Under the pieces are notes generated by a model. The model saw only the letters and a list, made by a program, of their open reading frames with translations. It ran no database searches and was not told the origin of the DNA. 32,909 nucleotides of DNA, from assembly GCA_945949045.1 (NCBI GenBank), contig CAMFDG010000022.1:1-32909 (forward strand). The letters are read 5' to 3'. Made by a program: the position numbers and the translations under genes. Numbering within the stretch: position 1 is the first letter of the stretch; each line of letters starts with the position of its first letter. The DNA is from an uncultured Lachnospiraceae bacterium. GTDB lineage: Bacteria; Bacillota; Clostridia; Lachnospirales; Lachnospiraceae. Positions 27,262 through 32,909 of this stretch are shown here, piece after piece.

Positions 27262-27290
27262 ATCATAAAACATTGCTTTTGAGATAGCAA
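27262..27290 (-). promoter_or_regulatory. Sigma-A promoter of the lepB-rbgA-rnhB operon
   Basis: On the minus strand TTGCTA is separated by 17 bases from TATGAT, about 30 bases before the lepB-like start and immediately after the rplS terminator uridine run. The position and spacing make it a good candidate. Confidence 0.65.
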
Positions 27291-27321
27291 GAAAAAAAGA
27301 GCCGGCAGTATCTGCCAGCTC
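27291..27321 (-). terminator. Intrinsic terminator of rplS
   Basis: Ten-base arms GAGCCGGCAG (27299-27308) and CTGCCAGCTC (27312-27321) leave a 3-base loop and contain one wobble pair. On the minus strand seven T residues follow. It lies 12 bases after the rplS stop and separates rplS from the lepB operon. Confidence 0.9.
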
Positions 27322-27333
27322 CCTTTCGCAAAA

Positions 27334-27687
27334 TTATTTTACTAACTCTTTTACCTTTGCAGCCTTACCTACGCGGTCTCTTAAGTAGTAAAGTTTTGCA
27401 CGGCGAACCTTACCCAAACGAACAACCTCGACCTTCTCAACGTTCGGAGAATGTAACGGCCATGTCTTCTCAACACCAACACCGTTGGAAATCTTTCTAA
27501 CGGTAAAAGTTGCACGGTTGCTTCCACCCTGCTTCTTGATTACGGTTCCCTCGAATACCTGAATACGCTCACGGTTACCCTCTTTGATCTTACCGTAAAC
27601 CTTAACGGTATCTCCAACAGAAAACTGCGGAACCTCAGCCTTCAGCTGCTCTGCCTCAATGCTCTTAATAATTTCACTTGCGTTCAT
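27334..27687 (-). CDS. rplS: 50S ribosomal protein L19
   Basis: This 117-residue protein sits at the interface of the two ribosomal subunits. The sequence is typical L19: [54 protein letters not shown] and RRAKLYYLR. The start at 27687 has AGGAGG seven bases upstream. It is transcribed alone, between its own promoter and terminator. In B. subtilis rplS also precedes ylqF (rbgA). Confidence 0.98.
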   Translation of the reverse strand: MNASEIIKSIEAEQLKAEVPQFSVGDTVKVYGKIKEGNRERIQVFEGTVIKKQGGSNRATFTVRKISNGVGVEKTWPLHSPNVEKVEVVRLGKVRRAKLYYLRDRVGKAAKVKELVK

Positions 27688-27766
27688 CTTGTGACCTCCT
27701 AATTCATTTGACGTTCTTAATGCAATTCATGCAACAGAGGACCATCGCCATATTCACAACATTAGT

Positions 27767-27795
27767 AATTTATCATACGCCCACGGAAAAATCAA
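27767..27795 (-). promoter_or_regulatory. Candidate rplS promoter
   Basis: On the minus strand TTGATT is followed after 17 bases by TAAATT, about 80 bases before the rplS start. The leader between them and the start repeats TTGCAT and could fold. It may be an L19-type autoregulatory leader, but I cannot confirm that by eye. The divergent lipoprotein gene starts 24 bases beyond the -35 box. Confidence 0.45.
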
Positions 27796-27818
27796 GCTTT
27801 TTTTCCCAAATTGGGCAT

Positions 27819-28601
27819 ATGAGAAAAAATTGGAAAAAAACATGTGCATATAGTTTATGCCTTGCGCTTTTTGCAACAACCCTGACAGGCTGTAAGATCG
27901 GAAATCTTCCCCGAAGAAGTGGTTCCACCCAGGCAAAAAACACAGGCACGTTTATGGAACAGACAGACTTTGCCGGTGCAATTAAAGAGAAATACGCATC
28001 TGCCGCCAGCAAAAGCTATCAGGTTTATTATGACAGTGCCCTTACCCAGCGCGTAGACATTACCATCAAACGGGATTATGACGCAAAATCGGTTACCATG
28101 ATTGTCACAGTATTTACCACCAAAGAGGAAATGAATACCCCAACCCTCACCCAGGGAGTTGCCGAAGACGGAAATTACCGTTTGAGCTGGAGCGCCGTCG
28201 AGGGGGCCGATTATTACGAAGTCTACGAGTATCATCCGGGTATGGACTTTGCCGCTCTGGAAGTCGCCACCTCTGATACCAGCTGTACTTACAGTGAGTT
28301 TCAGACGGCCATTGACTATGAGACAAGCTTTAAGGAAACATTTGCCGGAACAGAGGTTGATGTGGATGAGCAGTATCTCATGAATTGTATGCTCGATATG
28401 GAAAATGGCTACTTCGTTGTCGCCCGCAAAAATGACGGAACCCATTCTGGTATGAGCAACACCTGCATGCTCTCTGAAATTGCCGGTCAGATACCTTATA
28501 CCGTAAGCGATAATTTTGTAAGGGAATACGAGGGAGACACTGCCCTCTGCCTACCAGCCTACGTGGACTTAGAAATGATGGACGGATTGCATATGGTATG
28601 A
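27819..28601 (+). CDS. Lipoprotein with fibronectin III-like domain
   Basis: The only plus-strand gene of the window encodes 260 residues. It starts with a lipoprotein signal: a basic start MRKNWKK, a hydrophobic stretch and the lipobox LTGC, so the mature protein should be lipid-anchored outside the membrane. A fibronectin III-like beta region occurs at about 105-155 (YRLSWSAVEGADYYEVYEY). I chose ATG 27819 because it gives a proper signal peptide; the longer in-frame form is not plausible. No strong ribosome site is seen; a CCCAAATTGGG palindrome lies just upstream. It is convergent with the amidase gene, which also has an Fn3-like region. The function is unknown; a cell-wall role is inferred. 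Confidence 0.78.
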   Translation: MRKNWKKTCAYSLCLALFATTLTGCKIGNLPRRSGSTQAKNTGTFMEQTDFAGAIKEKYASAASKSYQVYYDSALTQRVDITIKRDYDAKSVTMIVTVFTTKEEMNTPTLTQGVAEDGNYRLSWSAVEGADYYEVYEYHPGMDFAALEVATSDTSCTYSEFQTAIDYETSFKETFAGTEVDVDEQYLMNCMLDMENGYFVVARKNDGTHSGMSNTCMLSEIAGQIPYTVSDNFVREYEGDTALCLPAYVDLEMMDGLHMV

Positions 28602-28682
28602 TTTTCCTTTATAATCCTTTGGAAAAACCAAGAGAAAAGGACGATAACATTGGAAATCATATGTGGAGGTCGATGGCGTGAC

Positions 28683-29954
28683 CTATGGGATGAAATAATC
28701 TTTGTTTTGAAAACCAAATCCTGACACGATTCCCTCAGCGTCCGCCTCTGCCCACTTTTCTTTTAATTCTCCATTCATCGCAGCATCCCTCATCTGCGGT
28801 ACGGTGTGATACCCATGCTCAATAATCACGCCGGGTATGCCGGCTTCCTGCGCACCTCTCAGGGTTCCATAATACTGTCCGTGACTTCCGTGCCGGCACA
28901 CGACAGTCCCCTGCTTCTCTGTGCTGTCATTGTATGCTGTCGTCCATTCCATCACTCTGTCTGCAGCGACTGCTGTAAAATCTTTGTGGGAAGAAATCCC
29001 AAGCTGATAACTTACCTCCGCAAGATTCTGCCCCACAGCATTGCAAACTGCAAGCAGGGTATCTGACGAAACCACCAGATCATTTACGATCAGAATCGGC
29101 TTATCGATTGCGATTGACTGCCCGAATGTATCCGCTCCATTGGCGTTGTCCTCATTTGCATTGGTATGAATCGCCAGATACAGGTCGCACTCCTGCTCAG
29201 CCGCATATGCGCCGCGCAGGCTGATATGCCCGCTGTCAAGAGAGGCATCCCGATAACCTCCAAGTGAAATGCTTCCGGAATCACGGGTCATACAAACTGC
29301 AATTCCATACTTTTTCTCCAGCAGATTCTTCAGTTCTTTTGCCACTTCCAGCGTAAAATCGCCCTCCGCGTACCCATAGGAATCCGATCCTGTCACTTCA
29401 TTCTTACCTGCGAAATGTCCCGGATCAATACATATTTTCACATTACTGCACAGGATTCCGGGCTCATCAGCCGCCACATATGCCTGCTCATCCCAAAAAT
29501 TCGGTACGACACGGTATCTATATTGCTGTGGCTCTGCTGTTTCCAGTTCATCTGCAAATTCATAAGTCTGCCCCTTCCCGTATGTCCCCGTACTCACCTC
29601 ACCCACAGTAACCCATGTAGGATCCGTGTTCGCTATTCTGTTGTCATATTTTTGAACCGTGTAGCTGCTCACCAGAAAATCCCGGTCATAGGTCCATTGA
29701 ATCACAAACCGTTTTGCATTTACCCTCTGCGCTTTCAATTCCGGTAGAGCGATAACCTCCGCTTCTGACGGTTCTTCGGCCACATGTTCCGCTGCCGCCG
29801 GCACCTCTGTCACCGTTTCTTCCGTAACAACGGATTGCACTTCACATGTATTTCTTTCTTTTCCAAACAGGCTGATAAACACCGGAATTCCCGGAAAAAT
29901 TACGATGCCTGCAGCCAATACGATAGAAAAAAGTTTTCTGTGCTTCATTTTCAT
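28683..29954 (-). CDS. N-acetylmuramoyl-L-alanine amidase (Amidase_3) with Fn3-like domain
   Basis: This 423-residue exported protein should cleave the amide bond between muramic acid and the peptide in cell wall. After a signal/anchor segment (about 5-32) comes an acidic, Ala/Glu/Val-rich linker, then an Fn3-like region (about 65-165). The zinc amidase domain (about 170-415) keeps DPGHFAG, the Glu in EGDFTLEVA, the His in LAIHTNAN and the catalytic Glu in IIEHGYHT. The start at 29954 has GGAG eight bases upstream; the ATG 24 bases earlier lies inside the GATGTTCAA motif. The insert between the second and third zinc motifs is larger than in minimal amidases. Confidence 0.9.
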   Translation of the reverse strand: MKMKHRKLFSIVLAAGIVIFPGIPVFISLFGKERNTCEVQSVVTEETVTEVPAAAEHVAEEPSEAEVIALPELKAQRVNAKRFVIQWTYDRDFLVSSYTVQKYDNRIANTDPTWVTVGEVSTGTYGKGQTYEFADELETAEPQQYRYRVVPNFWDEQAYVAADEPGILCSNVKICIDPGHFAGKNEVTGSDSYGYAEGDFTLEVAKELKNLLEKKYGIAVCMTRDSGSISLGGYRDASLDSGHISLRGAYAAEQECDLYLAIHTNANEDNANGADTFGQSIAIDKPILIVNDLVVSSDTLLAVCNAVGQNLAEVSYQLGISSHKDFTAVAADRVMEWTTAYNDSTEKQGTVVCRHGSHGQYYGTLRGAQEAGIPGVIIEHGYHTVPQMRDAAMNGELKEKWAEADAEGIVSGFGFQNKDYFIP

Positions 29955-29969
29955 ATGTGATTCTCCACT

Positions 29970-30041
29970 CTTGAACATCAGCCCATGCAGGATTTGCCTT
30001 CGGCAAATGGGCTGAAGCTTGACACAATCCTTTGAACATCG
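29970..30041. repeat. Hairpin flanked by two copies of the GATGTTCAA motif, upstream of the amidase
   Basis: On the plus strand the motif copies are CTTGAACATC (29970-29979) and TTTGAACATCG (30031-30041). Between them TCAGCCC (29978-29984) pairs with GGGCTGA (30009-30015), and ATTTGCC (29992-29998) with GGCAAAT (30002-30008), around a TTC loop with one bulge. It lies in the leader of the amidase gene. The arrangement suggests a small inserted or duplicated element, or a regulatory leader. Confidence 0.45.
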
Positions 30042-30115
30042 GTGTTTCCAAAAAACAGATTTTTTGTAAAAGATTCCAGTTCATCCCAATACCCGATGAC
30101 TTTACAGGCAACAGA

Positions 30116-30170
30116 AAACCCAGTGTTTCAAGTACCTCCACAAGGTTGATTCCTTGAAAACACTGGGTTT
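30116..30170 (-). terminator. Long hairpin terminator after tRNA-Thr
   Basis: A 17-base arm at 30116-30132 (AAACCCAGTGTTTCAAG) pairs with 30153-30170 with a single bulged A. The 20-base loop contains an ACCT/AGGT mini-stem. On the minus strand the stem ends in TTTTCTGTT. It lies 10 bases beyond the tRNA 3' end, so it most likely terminates the tRNA transcript. Confidence 0.75.
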
Positions 30171-30179
30171 CTTCCATAG

Positions 30180-30251
30180 AGCTGATGACGGGAATTGAAC
30201 CCGTGACCCCTTCCTTACCAAGGAAGTGCTCTACCTCTGAGCCACATCAGC
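30180..30251 (-). tRNA. tRNA-Thr (GGT anticodon)
   Basis: On the minus strand a full cloverleaf can be drawn: acceptor GCTGATG/CATCAGC, a D arm with GGCTCAGAGGTAGAGCAC, anticodon stem CTTCC/GGAAG with loop TTGGTAA (anticodon GGT, reading ACC/ACU threonine codons), and a T arm with GGGTTCAATTCCC. The discriminator base is T and the CCA end is not encoded, so it must be added after transcription. It stands alone with its own promoter and terminator. Confidence 0.96.
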
Positions 30252-30277
30252 ATCTCGTTGACCGCGTCAACTATTAC

Positions 30278-30306
30278 ATCATACTATTGGCCCATTCAAA
30301 AGTCAA
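30278..30306 (-). promoter_or_regulatory. Sigma-A promoter of tRNA-Thr
   Basis: On the minus strand TTGACT and TATGAT are separated by exactly 17 bases, close to consensus. A small palindrome GTTGAC-CGC-GTCAAC (30257-30271) falls between the expected start point and the tRNA, probably in the 5' leader removed by RNase P. Confidence 0.8.
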
Positions 30307-30327
30307 GTATTTTTTTACTTTTTGCAA

Positions 30328-30918
30328 TTAAATTTCTATGGTGTACCGCTCGAAAGCATTGACCACACGGGTTTGGCCCATCTGGTCTTCCCGCGGAAAC
30401 TGGCGTCCGTAATTCATGTGTACGTGGCCGTGGACAAAATACCGCGGATGGTAGTTCTCGATCAGCCTGTTAAAGACATCGAAGCCCCGATGTGGAGGGT
30501 CATCCCCATCGTGGAACCCCCGGGCCGGTGAATGGGTGACCAGAATGTCAAAGCCCTTATTTTTCTTAAGCTTGAGGAAAAGCCTGTGCACCCGCATCCT
30601 CATCTGGCGCTCGGTATACTGGTTCTTCCCGGGCTTATAGCGGTAAGAACCCCCCAGGCCTAAAATTCGCACGCCGTTGAAGGTATAAATCCTGTCTTCA
30701 ATACAGGTACAGCCCTCCGGCGGAAACTTATCATATTTATCGTCATGGTTGCCCCGGATATACAGTACCGGTACCGGAACCATTGTGGCGAGGAAGGACA
30801 GATACTCCGGCTTCAGATCCCCACAGGAGATAATCAGATCGACATCCTCATAATCTTCTTTTCGAAAAAAATCCCAAATCATTCTTGATTCTTCATCTGC
30901 TACAAATAATATCTTCAT
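30328..30918 (-). CDS. Calcineurin-like metallophosphoesterase with altered first motif
   Basis: This 196-residue soluble protein keeps the metallophosphoesterase motifs SCGDLK, RGNHDD, LVTHSP and HGHVH. The first motif, usually DxH, reads ADEES, so one metal-binding histidine is replaced by an acidic residue. A GFHDGDDPPHRGF segment after the fourth motif is seen in a branch of this family in Clostridia. It is transcribed with the BMP fusion gene; its ATG follows that gene's TAG by a single base. The substrate is unknown. Coupling to a presumed nucleoside-binding protein makes a nucleotide-related phosphodiesterase role possible but unproven. Confidence 0.82.
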   Translation of the reverse strand: MKILFVADEESRMIWDFFRKEDYEDVDLIISCGDLKPEYLSFLATMVPVPVLYIRGNHDDKYDKFPPEGCTCIEDRIYTFNGVRILGLGGSYRYKPGKNQYTERQMRMRVHRLFLKLKKNKGFDILVTHSPARGFHDGDDPPHRGFDVFNRLIENYHPRYFVHGHVHMNYGRQFPREDQMGQTRVVNAFERYTIEI

Positions 30919-30919
30919 C

Positions 30920-32824
30920 CTACTTCGTTTCCTCTACCCCTTTTACCTGTACTACCGGCTGGGCGGCATCGATCAGTGTTCCCATCTGTGGGATGCTTCC
31001 GATGACATTGTCATTCAGCCAGTCCATCTCCATGATTGCCTCCGGCTTCATGGTCTTGTTTTTCTCATTCTGAAGAGTCCCGTCCTGGGACCAGATTTCC
31101 CCGTAGAAAGGAACAATGTCCCCCTTCTTGATGTCGCTCTTCAGATGATCCGCCAGACGTTTCACTCCTACGGGAACACTCTTAGAGCAGATCAGGTCGA
31201 TCACGCCCGCAGACATGCCCCACCAGTAATTGAGTGCGCGTCCCTGGGCATTTCCCTCCGTCTGGTAAGATCCCGCAATCATGCTCTGGATCATCTTCTC
31301 ATAGAAGATTCCCCAGTTCCACACCGGCATCAGCAGGTTTAATGTCTCCCCGTTCTCATAGCGGTAGAGCCCAAACTGCCGGCTGGCCATACGCGGCGTA
31401 ATCATATCCTGATCGGATACGATCCGGATATCGTTCCGGGAGAGGAAGGTATCCCTGTCATAGTCCTTCCTGGTAGACCACTCCAAATAAATTTTTGCCC
31501 GGGGATTTGTGAAGGCTGCCCCCAGGGCAAAGGCGTTGATATTGGCAATCATGCCGTAGATCGGGTAATCCGCGATATAGGCAATTTTGTCATTTTCCGC
31601 CAGTGCTCCGGCAATCATGCCCGACAGGAATTTTGCCTCGTACATTCTGGCATAATAGGTCCGGATATATTTATGAGGCGTGTTCAGGCTGCAGTTTAAG
31701 ATCTTGACCTCCGGATGGTCCACAGCGAATTTCAGGCTCGGCTTCATCATCTGCGGTGCCACCTCAAAGACGATGTCCGCCCCCTGTCTGGTCACCTCCT
31801 CCAGAACCGACTCTACCTGATCCTCCTTTACGTCACTGACACAGATGGTCTGCATCTGGTCGGAAAAGGTCTCCTCCAGGTAATTGCGTCCCAGCTCATG
31901 AGCGTAGATCCAATCCGAGGTCTCCGGCGACTTCGGGTAGAGAAAAGCCACCTTGAACTTCTTGGACATGGCCGGCATGAGATAGCTGAAAATGCTCTTT
32001 TTCTCCTCCAGAGCCCCCGGATCCATCACCAGACCGACACTGTGCTTTTCCGTCAGCACCACAAATTCCTTCCAGCATTTGATGATGTTGGTAGAAAGTT
32101 CCGCGTCCGACATCTCCAGCACGGTCTGGTAGCCATAGACGTTGATAAAAGCGGTCAGGGCATCTCCCACCGTGATTGGAAGCTTTCTGCCGCCCCGGAA
32201 TTCATATTCTCTTGTGAAATGGATGATCAGGCTGTTGAACTCGATTCTTTTGTCTTCATTCCACTTCTCATTTCCCCCGGTCAGCTCCAGAAGCTCCTCC
32301 GCGAGTCCCGGCTTGGAAAATTCAATATTAAACATCCCGGAGATTTCATTGAACTTCATATATTCATAGTAGAGCTTCACATCCTCGTCCTCGGAATACT
32401 TCGGAATCTTCCTGGTGACATTGGCGAGAATGGAATCCGCCTTAAAATACTTGAGAACACTGGCACGCTTATTGCCCTCTACCACATAATACCGGTTCAT
32501 ATATTCATAGGCGATGATGGGATCTCTGATTCCCTCGTTGACCTGTGCCTCCGACAGACTCATCCATTTCAGGGCAAATTCCGTCTTTTCTCCCAGAATC
32601 GGCATGAAATTCGCCGCAAAAGAGTAGGTTCTTCCCTTGGTGGAGGTGCCCACCACATATTCCAGAGGGACCTGGATCAGCCCTATCTTCTGTTCGGTCT
32701 GGATTTCCTCCCGGGAAAGAATGTCATCCAGCACCGGCAGATAAGGAAAACGTCCATGCGATACACAGGATTTATATTCTTTTTTACCAAGCTTTAACGC
32801 TTCCTGATATTCAACTTCACCCAT
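30920..32824 (-). CDS. ParB-like/BMP-family fusion protein without signal peptide
   Basis: The 634-residue protein starts at ATG 32824, where a GGAG lies about 13 bases upstream; an ATG 66 bases earlier falls within a hairpin and has no ribosome site. Residues 45-140 look like a ParB/sulfiredoxin-fold domain: a QVPLEYVVGT strand, NEGIRDPIIAYEYMNRYYVV, then EGNKRASVLKYF (116-127). A helical region follows (150-285). Residues 290-560 resemble BMP/PnrA nucleoside-binding proteins: KVAFLYPKSPETSDW, GADIVFEVAP, KFLSGMIAGALAENDKIAYI. No lipobox or membrane segment is present, so it may be a cytoplasmic sensor rather than a transporter lipoprotein. The metallophosphoesterase gene follows one base after the stop. 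Confidence 0.75.
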   Translation of the reverse strand: MGEVEYQEALKLGKKEYKSCVSHGRFPYLPVLDDILSREEIQTEQKIGLIQVPLEYVVGTSTKGRTYSFAANFMPILGEKTEFALKWMSLSEAQVNEGIRDPIIAYEYMNRYYVVEGNKRASVLKYFKADSILANVTRKIPKYSEDEDVKLYYEYMKFNEISGMFNIEFSKPGLAEELLELTGGNEKWNEDKRIEFNSLIIHFTREYEFRGGRKLPITVGDALTAFINVYGYQTVLEMSDAELSTNIIKCWKEFVVLTEKHSVGLVMDPGALEEKKSIFSYLMPAMSKKFKVAFLYPKSPETSDWIYAHELGRNYLEETFSDQMQTICVSDVKEDQVESVLEEVTRQGADIVFEVAPQMMKPSLKFAVDHPEVKILNCSLNTPHKYIRTYYARMYEAKFLSGMIAGALAENDKIAYIADYPIYGMIANINAFALGAAFTNPRAKIYLEWSTRKDYDRDTFLSRNDIRIVSDQDMITPRMASRQFGLYRYENGETLNLLMPVWNWGIFYEKMIQSMIAGSYQTEGNAQGRALNYWWGMSAGVIDLICSKSVPVGVKRLADHLKSDIKKGDIVPFYGEIWSQDGTLQNEKNKTMKPEAIMEMDWLNDNVIGSIPQMGTLIDAAQPVVQVKGVEETK

Positions 32825-32853
32825 ATTACTTCTTTTTCTCCTTTTATCTGCAC

Positions 32854-32881
32854 ATATTATTAGGCGTTTGCGAAACGCCAA
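32854..32881 (-). promoter_or_regulatory. Candidate promoter with 17-base palindrome, upstream of the BMP fusion gene
   Basis: On the minus strand TTGGCG (32876-32881) and TAATAT (32854-32859) are 16 bases apart. The perfect dyad GGCGTTT-CGC-AAACGCC (32863-32879 on the minus strand) covers part of the -35 box and the spacer, a position typical of a repressor operator. No regulator is identified. Confidence 0.4.
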
Positions 32882-32883
32882 AA

Positions 32884-32899
32884 GCCGCATAAATACGGC
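32884..32899 (-). terminator. Possible terminator of the gene beyond the right edge
   Basis: On the minus strand GCCGTA-TTTA-TGCGGC forms a six-pair stem with one U-G wobble, followed by TTTT. The uridine run is short. On the plus strand a C-A mismatch weakens the same stem, although seven T follow it. Confidence 0.35.
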
Positions 32900-32909
32900 A
32901 TTTTTTTGT

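Noticed and set aside
29842-30177. A 111-codon minus-strand open frame between tRNA-Thr and the amidase
   Set aside because: It reads through the tRNA terminator hairpin and the duplicated motif into the amidase signal region in another frame, so it is probably fortuitous.
30100-30260. T-box riboswitch beside tRNA-Thr
   Set aside because: The hairpin lies downstream of the tRNA on its own strand, there is no T-box (TGGNACCGCG-type) sequence, and no synthetase gene follows.
31715-32797. A 360-codon plus-strand open frame
   Set aside because: It is antisense to the ParB-like/BMP fusion gene, has no recognisable domain and shows biased His/Leu/Arg composition typical of antisense shadows.

Overview
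This looks like a chromosomal segment of an anaerobic Bacillota bacterium of the Clostridia, most probably Lachnospiraceae. That assignment is inferred, not measured. It rests on strong AGGAGG-type ribosome binding sites, roughly balanced base composition, and the order rplS - lepB - rbgA - rnhB - FliK-like - FlhB-like, which parallels the Bacillus subtilis rplS-ylqF-rnhB-ylqG-ylqH locus. Nearly everything is on the minus strand and reads right to left. The exceptions are one lipoprotein gene on the plus strand and the non-coding elements. No prophage, insertion sequence, CRISPR array or rRNA was seen.

Layout from left to right. (1) 1-2930 is the 5' two thirds of gltB (glutamate synthase large subunit), with candidate promoters and a long inverted repeat upstream. 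(2) 3277-5874 is a PAS/GGDEF/EAL/PAS/GAF cyclic-di-GMP protein with its own promoter. (3) 6031-12793 is a five-gene operon transcribed PucR/CdaR-type regulator - parE - parC - HAD phosphatase - CPBP membrane protease. (4) 12890-14002 is a sugar-ABC ATPase of the UgpC/MsmK type with a clear terminator, preceded by an unexplained pair of palindromic structures. (5) 14270-18369 is der - plsY - gpsA - dut - PRTase-like, tightly coupled: ribosome assembly, phospholipid acylation, glycerol-3-phosphate supply and nucleotide sanitation. (6) 18486-21629 is a GntR - ABC ATPase - ABC permease operon with overlapping genes and a terminator. (7) 21745-27231 is lepB-like - rbgA - rnhB - FliK-like - FlhB-C-like - yraN - pgeF, started by a good promoter just beyond the rplS terminator. 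(8) 27334-27687 is rplS with promoter and terminator. (9) 27819-28601 (plus) encodes a lipoprotein, convergent with an N-acetylmuramoyl-L-alanine amidase. (10) 30180-30251 is tRNA-Thr(GGT) with a near-consensus promoter and a long hairpin terminator. (11) 30328-32824 is a metallophosphoesterase and a leaderless ParB-like/BMP fusion protein, with a palindrome in its candidate promoter.

Most of the window is conserved housekeeping. The points that stand out are: a signal peptidase I homologue in which both catalytic dyad residues are replaced (Ser to Ala, Lys to Arg); the cytoplasmic-looking fusion of a ParB-like domain to a BMP nucleoside-binding domain; a FliK-like and FlhB-C-like pair with no flagellar genes around it; a c-di-GMP protein with a degenerate GGDEF and an intact EAL; and a short motif (GATGTTCAA) that recurs at nearly constant distance before the start codons of four unrelated genes and is duplicated around a hairpin upstream of the amidase.
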